A stretch of 64,000 nt of DNA, from contig NZ_CP128360.1 in assembly GCF_030345095.1 (NCBI RefSeq), positions 186,001 to 250,000 of the forward strand, in the 5' to 3' direction. The notes under the pieces were generated by a model, which was not told the origin of the DNA, did not search any database, and saw only the letters and a list, made by a program, of their open reading frames with translations. How positions within the stretch are numbered: the stretch's first letter is position 1; the number at the start of each line of letters is the position of its first letter. Below, one piece after another: positions 1 to 9,642 of this stretch. A program made the position numbers and the translations under genes. This stretch comes from Solwaraspora sp. WMMA2056. Its GTDB lineage: Bacteria; Actinomycetota; Actinomycetes; Mycobacteriales; Micromonosporaceae.

Positions 1-606
1 GCTGGTCCAGACGCAGACCCCGCCGGGGATGCCTTCGAGGTCGGCGTCACCGCACCGCGCCGAGCCGCCCTTGGGGCCGGCGTCCACGTCGGTCACGTTG
101 GTCATGCCGAAGCCCATGGCGTCGCCGTTGGTCGCGTCCGCCAACTCCTGGTCGGGATCGGCGATGATGCCGGACGCCCCGGCGATCATGATCAGGTCTT
201 CCTGCTCGATGTCGCCGTAGAACGCGCCGATCGTGCTGGACGACTCGGGCACGTCGGTCTTCAGCCCGGTGGCCACCTCCTCGGCCAGGGACTGGAACTC
301 CGGATCGGTGCTCAGCGCCCGGCCGGCCAGGGTCTCCGGGGTGACGAGCCGGGTCTGGCTGGCCTGGACGACCTCGTCGACGGTGTCACGGACCAGGAAG
401 TAGATCGCCGTCGCACCGCCGAGGCAGAGCACCAGCACGACGGCGAGAACGATCAGGATGATCTTCCCGGCCTTGGACTTCTTCGGCGGCGCGGCCATCG
501 GCGCGACGGGCTGACCGCCGTACGCCGGATCCATCGGAACGCCAGCCGGCGGCATCGGCTGCCCGGTCGGGCCAGCGGGTTGCTGCGGCTGCGAGGGGTC
601 GGACAT
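1..606 (-). CDS. Membrane-anchored protein, C-terminus beyond window
   Basis: The frame starts at ATG 606, preceded by an AGGTGG ribosome site, and is still open at the window edge (202 residues visible). Residues 1-42 are rich in Pro, Gln, Gly and Ala. Basic residues (PKKSKAGK) then lead into one strong membrane span at about 49-72 (IILIVLAVVLVLCLGG), and the rest would lie outside the cell. The extracytoplasmic part is acidic (EEVATGLKTDVPESSS). This layout, a proline-rich cytoplasmic tail, one helix and an exported domain, is common in actinobacterial proteins of unknown function. I do not recognise the family. It could be a substrate-binding or regulatory membrane protein, but nothing here proves it. 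Confidence 0.8.
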   Translation of the reverse strand, partial: MSDPSQPQQPAGPTGQPMPPAGVPMDPAYGGQPVAPMAAPPKKSKAGKIILIVLAVVLVLCLGGATAIYFLVRDTVDEVVQASQTRLVTPETLAGRALSTDPEFQSLAEEVATGLKTDVPESSSTIGAFYGDIEQEDLIMIAGASGIIADPDQELADATNGDAMGFGMTNVTDVDAGPKGGSARCGDADLEGIPGGVCVWTS

Positions 607-947
607 GTTCCACCTGCTCCTAGATAAGAGATTCCCCGTGCCCGCGGACCGCCGACGGTGAGAACCACCTGAGCGCCGGCTGTGCGGGACGGCTGATCCT
701 AGCGACGCCGAGCGACAAACGATCGCCCCGCGACCGCCGCCGGGCCGCGATCGCGGCCAACTCGTGATCAGGAGTGGGAAGGCCTGCACACCGACGGGCT
801 GTCGCCGGCCGGCCCGGCCGGTCGGACGGACCGGTACTGCGGCAGACCGGTATACCTGTGAGGAATAATCATTCCCCAGAGGAATACCGGCCGAACCGGT
901 ACACCGAGAGAGCGTCGTAACGGAGGGTGACATCACCCTCGTGGTGC
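607..947. other. Intergenic region between the membrane-protein gene and tRNA-Thr
   Basis: No gene is seen on either strand. It contains the promoter and leader side of the minus-strand membrane-protein gene and, at 847-890, one degenerate copy of the AT-rich palindrome that recurs at 24.5 and 32.8 kb. Confidence 0.6.
847..890. repeat. Palindromic intergenic repeat, copy 1 (degenerate)
   Basis: An imperfect inverted repeat whose arms contain CCTGTGAGGAAT and ATTCCCCAGAGG around an AATC centre. It is flanked by CCGG on both sides. It matches the cores at 24514-24555 and 32759-32798, but the conserved outer flank (CGAATACATCCTTCAG) of those two copies is absent. It stands out as an AT-rich block inside very GC-rich intergenic DNA. 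Confidence 0.75.
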
Positions 948-1024
948 TGGAGCCCCCGGCCGGGCTCGAACCGGCGACATCTCGCTTACAAGGCGAGTGC
1001 TCTGGCCAACTGAGCTACAGGGGC
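948..1024 (-). tRNA. tRNA-Thr (anticodon TGT)
   Basis: The minus strand folds as a complete cloverleaf. The 7-bp acceptor pairs GCCCCTG with CGGGGGC (one G-U). The D stem is GCTC/GAGC. The anticodon stem CTCGC/GCGAG encloses loop CTTGTAA, and the T arm is GCCGG/CCGGC around TTCGAGC. The anticodon TGT reads ACA (Thr). CCA is encoded at the 3' end (TGG at 948-950). No integrase or attachment-site duplication is visible beside it. Confidence 0.95.
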
Positions 1025-1359
1025 AGGTGTTCCGGGGTCAGCATAGCCACTGACGTGGCGTTACCGCCGCATCGGCCGGTCTGTCCGATCGATCTTTCCC
1101 GTTGTACGGGGCGGTGCGGGCGTCCGGATGGGCCGGCCGGGGTGGCATACACCACCATGGTTTCCGTTAAGTCCGGAATCAGCGGTAACGGTAGCCCGTC
1201 CCGGCCTTGGCAGCCGGGCAAAACCCGTTTACCGTGGCGTGACACGTGCGACACGACGCCAGGCGGCTGCGTGCCCACGCGTGGGCCGGCGTACGGCGCC
1301 GGCCGCTCCTTCACTCGGATCGTCCGGCACGTTCCTGCCGGTGAAAGGAAGCATCGACC
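1025..1359. other. Leader/promoter region of the sugar-ABC ATPase gene
   Basis: No gene is seen. The stretch contains a small inverted repeat GGTGG/CCACC at 1141-1156. The end carries the ribosome site GAAAGGAAG about 9 bases before ATG 1360. No confident -35/-10 pair was found. Confidence 0.45.
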
Positions 1360-2448
<1,089 letters not shown>

Positions 2449-2478
2449 GGTCTCCGGAACACCGGGCTTTACGCGGCA

Positions 2479-2519
2479 CGGACGGCCGGCCTCCCCGCTT
2501 CGGGGAGGCCGGCCGTCCG
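2479..2519 (+). terminator. GC-rich intrinsic-type terminator after msiK
   Basis: A perfect 19-bp stem (2479-2497 with 2501-2519) has a 3-base CTT loop. No T-tract follows, as is usual for high-GC actinobacteria. It lies between the convergent msiK and pectate lyase genes and could act in both directions. Confidence 0.85.
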
Positions 2520-2581
2520 GTTGTGGGACCCGCGGACAGCGGGGCCGCCACTGCCCGCGGGGGTCTCTGCAGGGAGCCGGG

Positions 2582-3940
2582 TCAGACCGGCAGCTTGCCG
2601 GCTCCGGCGGTGAGCGCGGTGTAGAGCGGGACGACGGCGGCCGGCAGCACCGGCCCGTGCCGCAGGGTCGGCGTCCAGCCGGCGTCCGCGCCGAGGTCCG
2701 GGTCGTTGACCTCGTTGTACGCGGCGAGCAGGCTGGCCGGCCGCAGTGGCCGGTGGCCCTGGGCGACCCAGCTGCCCTGCTCGCTGACCACCGTGCCGCC
2801 CCAGTCGTAGAGCAGGTCGGCGGTGGTGATCCCGGCGCCGAGTTCGAACGCGTTGTTCTCCAGGTACGGCGCGCCCTGCACGCCGACGCCGACGGCGTAC
2901 TCGAATCCGTCGCCGCGCAGTTGGTAGTGGTTGTTGTAGATGTCGACCTGACCGAACCGGATTCGGGGCAGGCGTTGCAGGCTGCCGTCGAAGACGTTGT
3001 GGTGCAGGGTCACGTTGAGCCGGCCGACGTCCGGGCCGACGGTGTTCGACGAGCCGATCAGCATGACCTTGTCGCGGCCGTCGAACCGGTTGTACGAGAC
3101 GGTGACCAGGCTGGCGGTGTGGGTGATGTCGAGTGCCCCGTCGTGCACCTGCAGCGGTCGACCGAAGTGGACCGGCTGGGCGCTGTCCGGGTTGTCGCCG
3201 TCGGTGAACGTGTTGTGGTCGACCCAGACGTTCTCGGAGCGGCGGACCGACATCAGGTCGTACTGCGAGTTCCAGTTGCCGGCCTCGCCGTCGTTCGGCG
3301 ACCAGGCCGGGAAACAGTCGTACGCGTCGTCGAAGACGACGTTGCGGACGATGACGTTGTTGGCGCTGTCGACCATCAGGGTGAGATTGTGCAGCCGCGC
3401 GCCGCGCAGGCCGATGATGGTGGTGTTCGGGCCCACGTTGATCTGGGTGTGCCGGGTCTGATTGGTGACCGACCGTCGGCGGGCGTCCTCCAGCGGGCCG
3501 CTCGGGTTGACCCGCCCCCACACCGCCGGGTCGTAGGTGGCCAGGAACTCGTCGAAATCGTATTCGGGGTCGGCCAGGTCGGCGCAGTTCAGCAGTGCAC
3601 CATCCGGCCCCTCGAAACCGTTGATCGCGCCTTTCAGATAGATGATCTTCGGAGTATCGTTGGTCCGGTTGGTGGCGTTGTCCCCGCCGAGCGCGGCGAT
3701 CAGTTCGGCCCGGCTGTCGACGACGTGGACGTCGTCGGCGGCAGCCGACGAACCGCCGGTGGTGCCGGGACCTGCGGCGGCCCAGCCGTCGTTGGCCGGC
3801 AGCACCTGCCGGCCCAGGTGCCGGGCCGCCCAGGACAGCCGGTCGGAGTCCCTGCCGGCACCCGCCACGGCCGCCGTCGCCGGCAGCACGGCCACGAGCG
3901 CCACTCCGACGACAACGGCGGTCATTCTCCTAAGTCGCAT
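2582..3940 (-). CDS. Secreted pectate lyase, polysaccharide lyase family 1
   Basis: A 452-residue exported protein. The start at 3940 (MRLRRMTAVVVGVALVAV) gives a clean Sec signal peptide ending near ATAAVAGA. Upstream codons in the same frame are AT-rich non-coding sequence. The body has the right-handed beta-helix look of PL1. Key segments are TTIIGLRGARL, NVIVRNVVFDD, the Ca-binding/catalytic stretch SENVWVDHNTFTDGD, and LVTVSYNRFDGRDKVMLIGSS, followed by RLNVTLHHNVFDGSLQRLPRIRFG (vWiDH and R-x-P-R hallmarks). It cleaves polygalacturonate outside the cell. A TTGACT-N18-TATCGT promoter would start transcription at the ATG, so the mRNA may be leaderless. TTTGCA half-sites lie just upstream. 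It sits beside uronate catabolic genes. Confidence 0.9.
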   Translation of the reverse strand: MRLRRMTAVVVGVALVAVLPATAAVAGAGRDSDRLSWAARHLGRQVLPANDGWAAAGPGTTGGSSAAADDVHVVDSRAELIAALGGDNATNRTNDTPKIIYLKGAINGFEGPDGALLNCADLADPEYDFDEFLATYDPAVWGRVNPSGPLEDARRRSVTNQTRHTQINVGPNTTIIGLRGARLHNLTLMVDSANNVIVRNVVFDDAYDCFPAWSPNDGEAGNWNSQYDLMSVRRSENVWVDHNTFTDGDNPDSAQPVHFGRPLQVHDGALDITHTASLVTVSYNRFDGRDKVMLIGSSNTVGPDVGRLNVTLHHNVFDGSLQRLPRIRFGQVDIYNNHYQLRGDGFEYAVGVGVQGAPYLENNAFELGAGITTADLLYDWGGTVVSEQGSWVAQGHRPLRPASLLAAYNEVNDPDLGADAGWTPTLRHGPVLPAAVVPLYTALTAGAGKLPV

Positions 3941-3946
3941 TGCCAC

Positions 3947-3976
3947 ACGATAAAATCTCACGAAGAAGCAAGTCAA
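3947..3976 (-). promoter_or_regulatory. Predicted promoter of the pectate lyase gene
   Basis: Reading the minus strand, TTGACT (3971-3976) and TATCGT (3947-3952) are 18 bases apart. The predicted start site falls on or next to the A of ATG 3940, which would explain why no ribosome site is present. Confidence 0.55.
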
Positions 3977-3984
3977 TGGACTTC

Positions 3985-4006
3985 GTTTGCAGATTGTTTG
4001 CAGATT
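3985..4006. promoter_or_regulatory. Tandem TTTGCA half-sites upstream of the pectate lyase
   Basis: GTTTGCAGATT occurs twice head to tail (3985-3995 and 3996-4006), directly upstream of the -35 box. TTTGCAG is also the arm of the palindrome at 10991-11010 near the LacI regulator gene, so this may be a regulator site for the same protein. Confidence 0.5.
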
Positions 4007-4028
4007 AATCGGGCACAATTTGTTTACC

Positions 4029-4044
4029 CGGCGAATATTCGCCG
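4029..4044. promoter_or_regulatory. 16-bp perfect palindrome, possible operator
   Basis: CGGCGAATATTCGCCG is a perfect palindrome in the gap between the oxidoreductase stop and the pectate lyase promoter. Its ATAT core is unusual in this GC context. It could be an operator for a dimeric regulator. No other copy was noticed in the window. Confidence 0.4.
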
Positions 4045-4104
4045 AGGTCGGTGACATTTCGTCCGATTTTCTCACTACCGATGTGGCTGCCGATTTGCAA
4101 GGAC

Positions 4105-5292
4105 TCAGCCGCCGGCGGGCACCTCCCGTCCCAGTCGGATCCGCTGTGGCCGTACCGCCCAGGGCACCTCGTGCTCGGCGAACAGCGACATCTCGACGGC
4201 GCTGCGCCGGACGATCCCGTTGATCCCACTGATCGTCACCACCCGGTCGGCCCCGGCGGTGCCGGTGGCGACCACGTGCGCGGCGTCGACCAGCCGGGGT
4301 GCCGGCGCGGCCTGCACGGCCGCCAGCACCTCGGTGAACGGCGCGGTCCGCGCCAGCGGGGCGATCAGCGGTACGCCGCCCGGGTCCCGCCGGTGCGCCA
4401 GCAGATTCTGCAACAGCCCGGTCCGCCCCGGCACCAGCCGCATCGCCGCCTCGCCGGGCAGCCGCAGCCGGTCGGTCGGATACTCCAGCACGGCGGTGCC
4501 GGCCGTGCCGTGCACCAGCACCTCACCGGCGATGAAGTCCTCCCCGGCCAGGGTCACCGCGACCACGATCGACAGCCCGGAGTCCAGCGTGATCCGCATC
4601 GACGCGGTGTCGTCGACCTCGATCGGGCGCACCCGGTAGCGCTCCAGCTCGACCAGCACCGGCCGGCCGCCGCCCACCGCAGCGGCCACCGCCAGGCACT
4701 GCATGGTGGCGTGCGCCAACGGGTTGGCCAACGCCCCGTCCAGCGACGGCCGGCCGTCGACGCTGCGCCGCCCGGCCCACGGCGACCGCTGGTAGTAGGC
4801 GTCGTCGCGCTGCCAGGCGGCGACCGTGGCGATGCCGGTGACCGTACCGAGCCGGCCGTCGGTCGCCGCCCGGGTCAGCTCGGCCAGGGCCGCCGACCCG
4901 AGGGCCTGGAAGCCGACCTGGCAGACCCGGCCGTGCCGGTCCAGGGCCTCGGCGAGCCGCCGGTGCTCGTCGAGGTTCACCACCGGCGGCTTCTCCAGCA
5001 GCAGGTCGGCGCCGGCGGCGAGCGCGTCGAGGGCGATCGGCAGATGCGTGTACGGCGGCGTGCAGATCACCACCACGTCCGGGCTGGTCCGCTCCAGCAA
5101 CTGCCGATGGTCGGTCGACACCTCGACGTCGTCGGGAATCGGCGCGTCCGGTGCCGGCGTCACCGGCCGTACGTCGACCAGGCCGACCAGACGCAGCGCA
5201 CCGGCGGCGTGCAGCGGGGCGATCTGCCGCCGGTGCCACAGGCCGTGGCCGTTGGCACCGATCAGGGCCACCCGGGGCGGGGTGTTCGTCAC
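4105..5292 (-). CDS. Gfo/Idh/MocA family oxidoreductase
   Basis: A 395-residue NAD(P)-dependent sugar or cyclitol dehydrogenase-like protein. The start is GTG 5292, preceded by GGAGG; the frame runs open far upstream but only as antisense to the next gene. The N-terminal Rossmann motif is VALIGANGHG. PDVVVICTPPYTH and the catalytic-lysine motif EKPPVV are typical of the family. The C-terminal beta-sheet domain contains GTAVLEYP. It follows the mannitol-dehydrogenase-type gene with a 20-base gap and is the last member of the minus-strand uronate operon. The substrate is unknown; an oxidised or reduced sugar acid is likely from context. Confidence 0.85.
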   Translation of the reverse strand: MTNTPPRVALIGANGHGLWHRRQIAPLHAAGALRLVGLVDVRPVTPAPDAPIPDDVEVSTDHRQLLERTSPDVVVICTPPYTHLPIALDALAAGADLLLEKPPVVNLDEHRRLAEALDRHGRVCQVGFQALGSAALAELTRAATDGRLGTVTGIATVAAWQRDDAYYQRSPWAGRRSVDGRPSLDGALANPLAHATMQCLAVAAAVGGGRPVLVELERYRVRPIEVDDTASMRITLDSGLSIVVAVTLAGEDFIAGEVLVHGTAGTAVLEYPTDRLRLPGEAAMRLVPGRTGLLQNLLAHRRDPGGVPLIAPLARTAPFTEVLAAVQAAPAPRLVDAAHVVATGTAGADRVVTISGINGIVRRSAVEMSLFAEHEVPWAVRPQRIRLGREVPAGG

Positions 5293-5312
5293 GTTCGGGA
5301 ACCTCCGGTGGG

Positions 5313-6800
5313 TCAGGTCGCCGCGCCGGTCACCGTACCGGCCGCCCCGTGGGTGTCCAGCGCGGTCAGCCAGGTCACGATGTCGCGCCGGACCTGCTCG
5401 TCGACGGCCAGCTCGGGCGGGAAGATCTCGGTCAGGCCGAGCAGCGCCGGCACCACCGAGGCGGGCGTACCGGTGCTTGTGGCCAGCGCGGCACGGATCC
5501 GCCCGGCCAGCGGGTCGTCCAGCGGCAGCGCCGCGCCGTCGTCGGCCCGGCCCTGGACGAACCGCATCCAGGCCGCGACGACCAGCGCCGACCAGTACGC
5601 CGAGTGCCCGCCCGCCCGCCGGTCGGCGATGGTGTGCAGCACCCGCTGCGGCAGCTTCTGCGACCCGTCCATCGCCACCTGGATGGTGCGGTGGCGGATC
5701 GCCGGGTTGGCGAAGCGGTCCAGCACCGATTCGCCGTACCCGATCACCGACACCCCGTCGGGTGGGGTGAAGCTGGCCGCGACGTCCTCGGCGATCATCC
5801 GCCGCAGCACGTCGGCCAGGCCGGGCAGCCGCAGCGTCTCGGCGATGGTCTCCTGCCCGGCCAGCGCCCCGAGGTAGGCGATGGCCGAGTGGACGCCGTT
5901 GAGGGCGCGCAGCTTGAGCCGTTCCCACGGGCCGGCGTCGCCGGTCAGCACCGCACCGGCCCGGTCCCAGGCGGGCCGGCCGCCGGGAAAGTCATCCTCG
6001 ACCACCCACTGCGAGTACGGTTCCCCGGCGATCGCCGCCAGATCCCGCACCCCGAGCGCCGAAGCGGCGGTGTCCAGGGTCTGCGCGGTGGCGGCCGGCA
6101 CGATCCGGTCGACCATGGTGCCGGGGAAGGTGACGTGGGCGTGCACCCAGTCGGTGGTCGCGTCGGGCACTTTCGCGTACGCCAGGGCCTCGTGGACCAG
6201 GCCGCGCAGCCGGTGGCCGTTGGACGGCAGGTTGTCGCAGCTGACCAGGGCGATCGGGCCGGCGTCGGCGGCGGCCCGGGCGGCGAGCCCGCGCAGCAGC
6301 AGGCCGGGCACGGTCGTCGGCGGCCGGTCGGTGCTCAGGTCGGCGGCGACGGCCTCGTCCGGGCGCAGCTCGCCGGTGACCGGGTCCAGCTGGTACGCCT
6401 TCTCCGTCACCGTCAACGTGACCACCCGGATCGCCGGGTCGGCCAGCAGCGCCACGATCGCCGTCGGGTCGCTGGCGGCGTGCCGGACCCCGGCGAACGC
6501 GCCGACTACCTTGGTCTGCGCGCCGGCGGCGGACAAGGTGGTGACGCTGAACAGGCCGTCCTGGTCGGTGAGCCGGCGGACCACGTCGACGTTGCGCGGG
6601 GCGACGCCGACGATGCCCCAGTCGCCGCCGGCGGCGGCGATCGCCCGCTCGGTGTAGACGGCCTGATGGGCCCGGTGGAACGCACCGAGTCCGAGGTGGA
6701 CGATGCCGGCGCCGACGTCGCCGGGGCGGATCAGTGGCCGGCTGGCCGTCGGTACCCGGTCGAGGGTGCCCAGGCCGAGCAGCGGGATGTCGCCGTTCAC
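5313..6800 (-). CDS. Mannitol dehydrogenase family oxidoreductase (possible fructuronate/tagaturonate reductase)
   Basis: A 495-residue polyol-specific long-chain dehydrogenase. GIVHLGLGAFHRAHQAVY near the N-terminus is the NAD-binding region of the family. SCDNLPSNG and the catalytic motif LKLRALNGVHS (Lys, Asn, His spaced as in mannitol 2-dehydrogenase) are present. The GTG start at 6800 overlaps the upstream stop as GTGA, so translation is probably coupled. Next to uronate isomerase, the expected job is reduction of fructuronate or tagaturonate to mannonate or altronate (UxuB/UxaB role). Mannitol or another hexuronate-derived polyol remains possible. Confidence 0.85.
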   Translation of the reverse strand: MNGDIPLLGLGTLDRVPTASRPLIRPGDVGAGIVHLGLGAFHRAHQAVYTERAIAAAGGDWGIVGVAPRNVDVVRRLTDQDGLFSVTTLSAAGAQTKVVGAFAGVRHAASDPTAIVALLADPAIRVVTLTVTEKAYQLDPVTGELRPDEAVAADLSTDRPPTTVPGLLLRGLAARAAADAGPIALVSCDNLPSNGHRLRGLVHEALAYAKVPDATTDWVHAHVTFPGTMVDRIVPAATAQTLDTAASALGVRDLAAIAGEPYSQWVVEDDFPGGRPAWDRAGAVLTGDAGPWERLKLRALNGVHSAIAYLGALAGQETIAETLRLPGLADVLRRMIAEDVAASFTPPDGVSVIGYGESVLDRFANPAIRHRTIQVAMDGSQKLPQRVLHTIADRRAGGHSAYWSALVVAAWMRFVQGRADDGAALPLDDPLAGRIRAALATSTGTPASVVPALLGLTEIFPPELAVDEQVRRDIVTWLTALDTHGAAGTVTGAAT

Positions 6801-8107
6801 CGCCACACCGGCCCGTCCGGGAAGGAGAACTCGGCGATCGACGCGGGCTTCATGGTGGCGCTGTAGCCGGGCTGGTCGGGCACCAGGTAGCGCCCGCCCC
6901 GGGTGCGGACCGGGTCGACGAAGTGTTCGTGCAGGTGGTCGACGTACTCGACCATCCGCCCGTCGAGCGAGGTGCCGACCCGCAGGTAGTCGAAGATCGC
7001 CAGGTGCTGCACGTACTCGCAGAGGCCGACGCCACCGGCGTGCGGGCAGATCGGTACGCCGAACTTGGCGGCCAGCAGGATCACCGACAGCACCTCGTTG
7101 ACCCCGGCGATGCGGCACGCGTCGATCTGGCAGACCCGGATCGCCTCGGCCTGCATCAGCTGTTTGAAGATGACCCGGTTGGCGGCGACCTCGCCGGTGG
7201 CGACCCGGCAGCGCCCGTCGGACAGTTCGGTGACGGCGGCGGCGATCCGGGCGTGGCCGAGCACGTCGTCGGCGTGCGTCGGCTCCTCGATCCAGTACGG
7301 GTCGACCTCGACCAGCCGGGCCATGTTGGCGATCGCCTCGTCGACGTCCCACACCTGGTTGGCGTCCATCATCAGCAGCGCGTCCGGGCCGATCTCGGCG
7401 CGGATGATCCGCGCCCGGCGGACGTCGTCGTCGATCGGGCCGCCGACCTTCATTTTCATCGCCCGCCACCCGTCGGCGTACGCCGCCCGGGTCAACGCGC
7501 GGACCTTGTCGTCGGGGTAGCCGAGCCAGCCGACCGAGGTGGTGTACGACGGGAACCCGTCGCGCTGCAGCTCGGCGAGCCGGTCGGCCTGGCCGACCAG
7601 CCCCTTGTCCAGGATCGCGGCGGCCTCGTCGGGGGTGATCGCGTCGCTGATGTGGTGGAAGTCGATGCTGGCGACCAGCTCGTCGGTCGGCATTTCGGCC
7701 AGCAGCCGCCACAGCGGCTTGCCCTCCAGCTTGGCCCGCAGGTCCCAGACGGCGTTGACCAGCGCGCCGGACGCCATGTGGATGACGCCCTTCTCCGGCC
7801 CGAGCCAGCGCAGCTGCACGTCGGCGGTGAGTGAGCGCCAGAAGGCGACCGGTTCGGCGACGATCTCGGCGACGGTCCGGCCGGTGACGTGGTGGGCCAA
7901 CGCGCGTACCGCCGCGCAGGTGATCTCGTTGCCGCGGCCGTTGGTGAAGGTGAAGCCGGCACCGAAGACCCCGCCGGGCGCGTCGGTGCGCAGTTCGACG
8001 TAGGTGGCCGAGTAGTCGCCCCGGTTGATCGCGTCCGAGCCGTCGCCGGCGGCGGCGGTCGGGAACCGTACGTCGTGCACGTCGACGCCGGTGATGGTGA
8101 CGCTCAT
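6797..8107 (-). CDS. Enolase-superfamily sugar-acid dehydratase, L-fuconate dehydratase-like
   Basis: A 436-residue protein beginning at ATG 8107, overlapping the uronate isomerase stop (ATGA). It resembles L-fuconate dehydratase/ENOSF1 closely: VDVHDVRFPT at the start, FTFTNGRGNEI, GWRAMKMKVGG carrying the catalytic Lys pair, MMDANQVWDV with a metal Asp, PYWIEEPT and ATGEVAANR with metal Glu residues, and CPHAGGVGLCEYVQHL with the catalytic His. Enzymes of this group abstract the alpha proton of a sugar acid and release a 2-keto-3-deoxy product. With uronate isomerase and a uronate-reductase-like partner, the true substrate may be a hexonate rather than fuconate. Confidence 0.85.
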   Translation of the reverse strand: MSVTITGVDVHDVRFPTAAAGDGSDAINRGDYSATYVELRTDAPGGVFGAGFTFTNGRGNEITCAAVRALAHHVTGRTVAEIVAEPVAFWRSLTADVQLRWLGPEKGVIHMASGALVNAVWDLRAKLEGKPLWRLLAEMPTDELVASIDFHHISDAITPDEAAAILDKGLVGQADRLAELQRDGFPSYTTSVGWLGYPDDKVRALTRAAYADGWRAMKMKVGGPIDDDVRRARIIRAEIGPDALLMMDANQVWDVDEAIANMARLVEVDPYWIEEPTHADDVLGHARIAAAVTELSDGRCRVATGEVAANRVIFKQLMQAEAIRVCQIDACRIAGVNEVLSVILLAAKFGVPICPHAGGVGLCEYVQHLAIFDYLRVGTSLDGRMVEYVDHLHEHFVDPVRTRGGRYLVPDQPGYSATMKPASIAEFSFPDGPVWR

Positions 8108-9597
8108 GACAACTTTTCCCCGATCTTGAAGACCCGCTTGGGCAGGCGGTACGCCAGGTCGACGATGGTCTCGGCGGCCTCGTCGAGGCTGAGCCGGTGC
8201 TCGGCGACGAGCCGGGCCAGGTAGCCGGCGTCGATGCGGCGGGCCACGTCGTGGCGGGCCGGGATCGAGCAGAACGCCCGGGTGTCGTCGACGAAGCCGG
8301 CGGTGTTGTAGAAGCCGGCGGTCTCGGTGACCGCCTCCCGGAACCGGCGCAGCACCTCCGGGGAGTCCAGGAACCACCAGGGGGCGCCGAGGTAGAGGGC
8401 GGCGTACCCACCGGCGAGTGGGGCGAGCTCCCGGGTGAAGGTGTACTCGTCGAGGGTGTAGACGACGATCCGCAGCCTCGGGTCGTTGCCGTAGGCGTCG
8501 AGCAGCGCGGTCAGCGCGTGCAGGTACTCGGTGGCCTGCGGGATGTCGCCGCCGACGTCGCGGCCGTGGGTGGCGTACAGCCACTTGTTGTGGTTGCGCA
8601 CCGAGCCGGGGTGCAGCTGCATCACCATGCCGTCCTCGATGGACATCCGGGCGAACTCGACGAGCATGTGCGCCCGGAACGCCTCGGCGTCGGCGGCGGT
8701 GGCGACGCCGCGCAGCCCCCGGTCGTACAGTTCGGCGGCTTCGCGCTGGTCCAGCCGCAGGGTGAGGGCGGTCAGGTGGCCGTGGTCGGAGCTGGTCGCG
8801 CCGGCGGCGACGAAGGCCTGCCGGCGGGAGCGCAGGGCGTCGAGGAAACCGGCGTACGTGCCGGTGTCCGTTCCGGTGATCACGCCGAGGGCGGCGACGT
8901 TGTCGACCCAGCCGTCGAACTCGAAGTCGACGACGTTGTCCGGCCGGAACGTGGTGATCACCCGCCCGCCGGGGCCGCCCCAGCCGTCGGCGGCGAGCTT
9001 GGCGTGCCGGCCGAGGTCGTCCAGGGGCGACTCGGTGGTGGCCAGCACCTCGATGTTGAAGCGGTCGAACAGGGCCCGGGGCCGGTACGCCGGCTCGGCC
9101 AGCCGCGCCGCGATGGTGTCGTAGACCTCGTCGGCGGTCTGCGCGCTCAGCCCGACGGTCACCCCGAACACCTCGGCGAAGGTCTTCTCCAGCCACAGCC
9201 GTGACGGGGTGCCCCGGAACAGGTGCCAGTTGGCGGCGAGCCGACGCCAGATGGCCCGCCCGTCGGTCTCGGCGGCGTAGTCGCCGTCCCCGGCCGGCGG
9301 CCGGGCCCGAATCCCGGCCCGCAGCGGTACGCCGAGGTCGCCCGGCGGGATGCCCTGGCTGAGCAGCATCCGGGTGACGTAGTGGTCCGGTACGACGAGC
9401 AGCCGGGCCGGGTCCGGGAACGGCTCGTCGTCGGCGAGGATCGCCGGGTCGACGTGGCCGTGCGGGGAGATGATCGGCAGGTGCCGGGCGTAGCCGTAGA
9501 GCTCGCGGGCGATCGCCCGTTGGGTGGGTTCGGCCGGAAACAGCTGGTCGGCCAGCGGGCCGGCGCTCGCGGATGCCGGGTCGGGTTGCAGGGACAC
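8104..9597 (-). CDS. uxaC: Uronate isomerase (glucuronate/galacturonate isomerase)
   Basis: A 497-residue protein, close to the usual UxaC length. Metal ligands appear as SPHGHVDP near residue 44. LWLEKTFAEVFG, EVLATTESPLDD and the C-terminal WWFLDSPEVL and FVDDTRAFCSIPARHD segments are typical of the family. It converts D-galacturonate to tagaturonate or D-glucuronate to fructuronate in the cytoplasm, the first step after uptake of pectin breakdown products. GTG 9597 has GAGGAG about 10 bases upstream. It is the second gene of the operon, 45 bases after the oxidoreductase, and overlaps the next gene by 4 bases. Confidence 0.93.
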   Translation of the reverse strand: MSLQPDPASASAGPLADQLFPAEPTQRAIARELYGYARHLPIISPHGHVDPAILADDEPFPDPARLLVVPDHYVTRMLLSQGIPPGDLGVPLRAGIRARPPAGDGDYAAETDGRAIWRRLAANWHLFRGTPSRLWLEKTFAEVFGVTVGLSAQTADEVYDTIAARLAEPAYRPRALFDRFNIEVLATTESPLDDLGRHAKLAADGWGGPGGRVITTFRPDNVVDFEFDGWVDNVAALGVITGTDTGTYAGFLDALRSRRQAFVAAGATSSDHGHLTALTLRLDQREAAELYDRGLRGVATAADAEAFRAHMLVEFARMSIEDGMVMQLHPGSVRNHNKWLYATHGRDVGGDIPQATEYLHALTALLDAYGNDPRLRIVVYTLDEYTFTRELAPLAGGYAALYLGAPWWFLDSPEVLRRFREAVTETAGFYNTAGFVDDTRAFCSIPARHDVARRIDAGYLARLVAEHRLSLDEAAETIVDLAYRLPKRVFKIGEKLS

Positions 9598-9642
9598 GGA
9601 AGCAGGCTCCTCGCGGTCAGGCAGGGTCGGGAAGGTCGCCGG

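Noticed and set aside
948-1024. tRNA-Thr as an integration site of a mobile element
   Set aside because: No integrase gene, no duplicated tRNA 3' end and no composition shift nearby. The flanking genes look like core.
2657-4054. 465-codon plus-strand open frame opposite the pectate lyase
   Set aside because: Shadow of the pectate lyase. The composition (Val/Asp/Gly/Arg-rich) is typical of antisense frames in GC-rich DNA.
5293-5928. N-terminal extension of the Gfo/Idh/MocA gene
   Set aside because: The frame is open but lies inside the mannitol-dehydrogenase-type gene. A GGAGG site and family alignment set the start at 5292.
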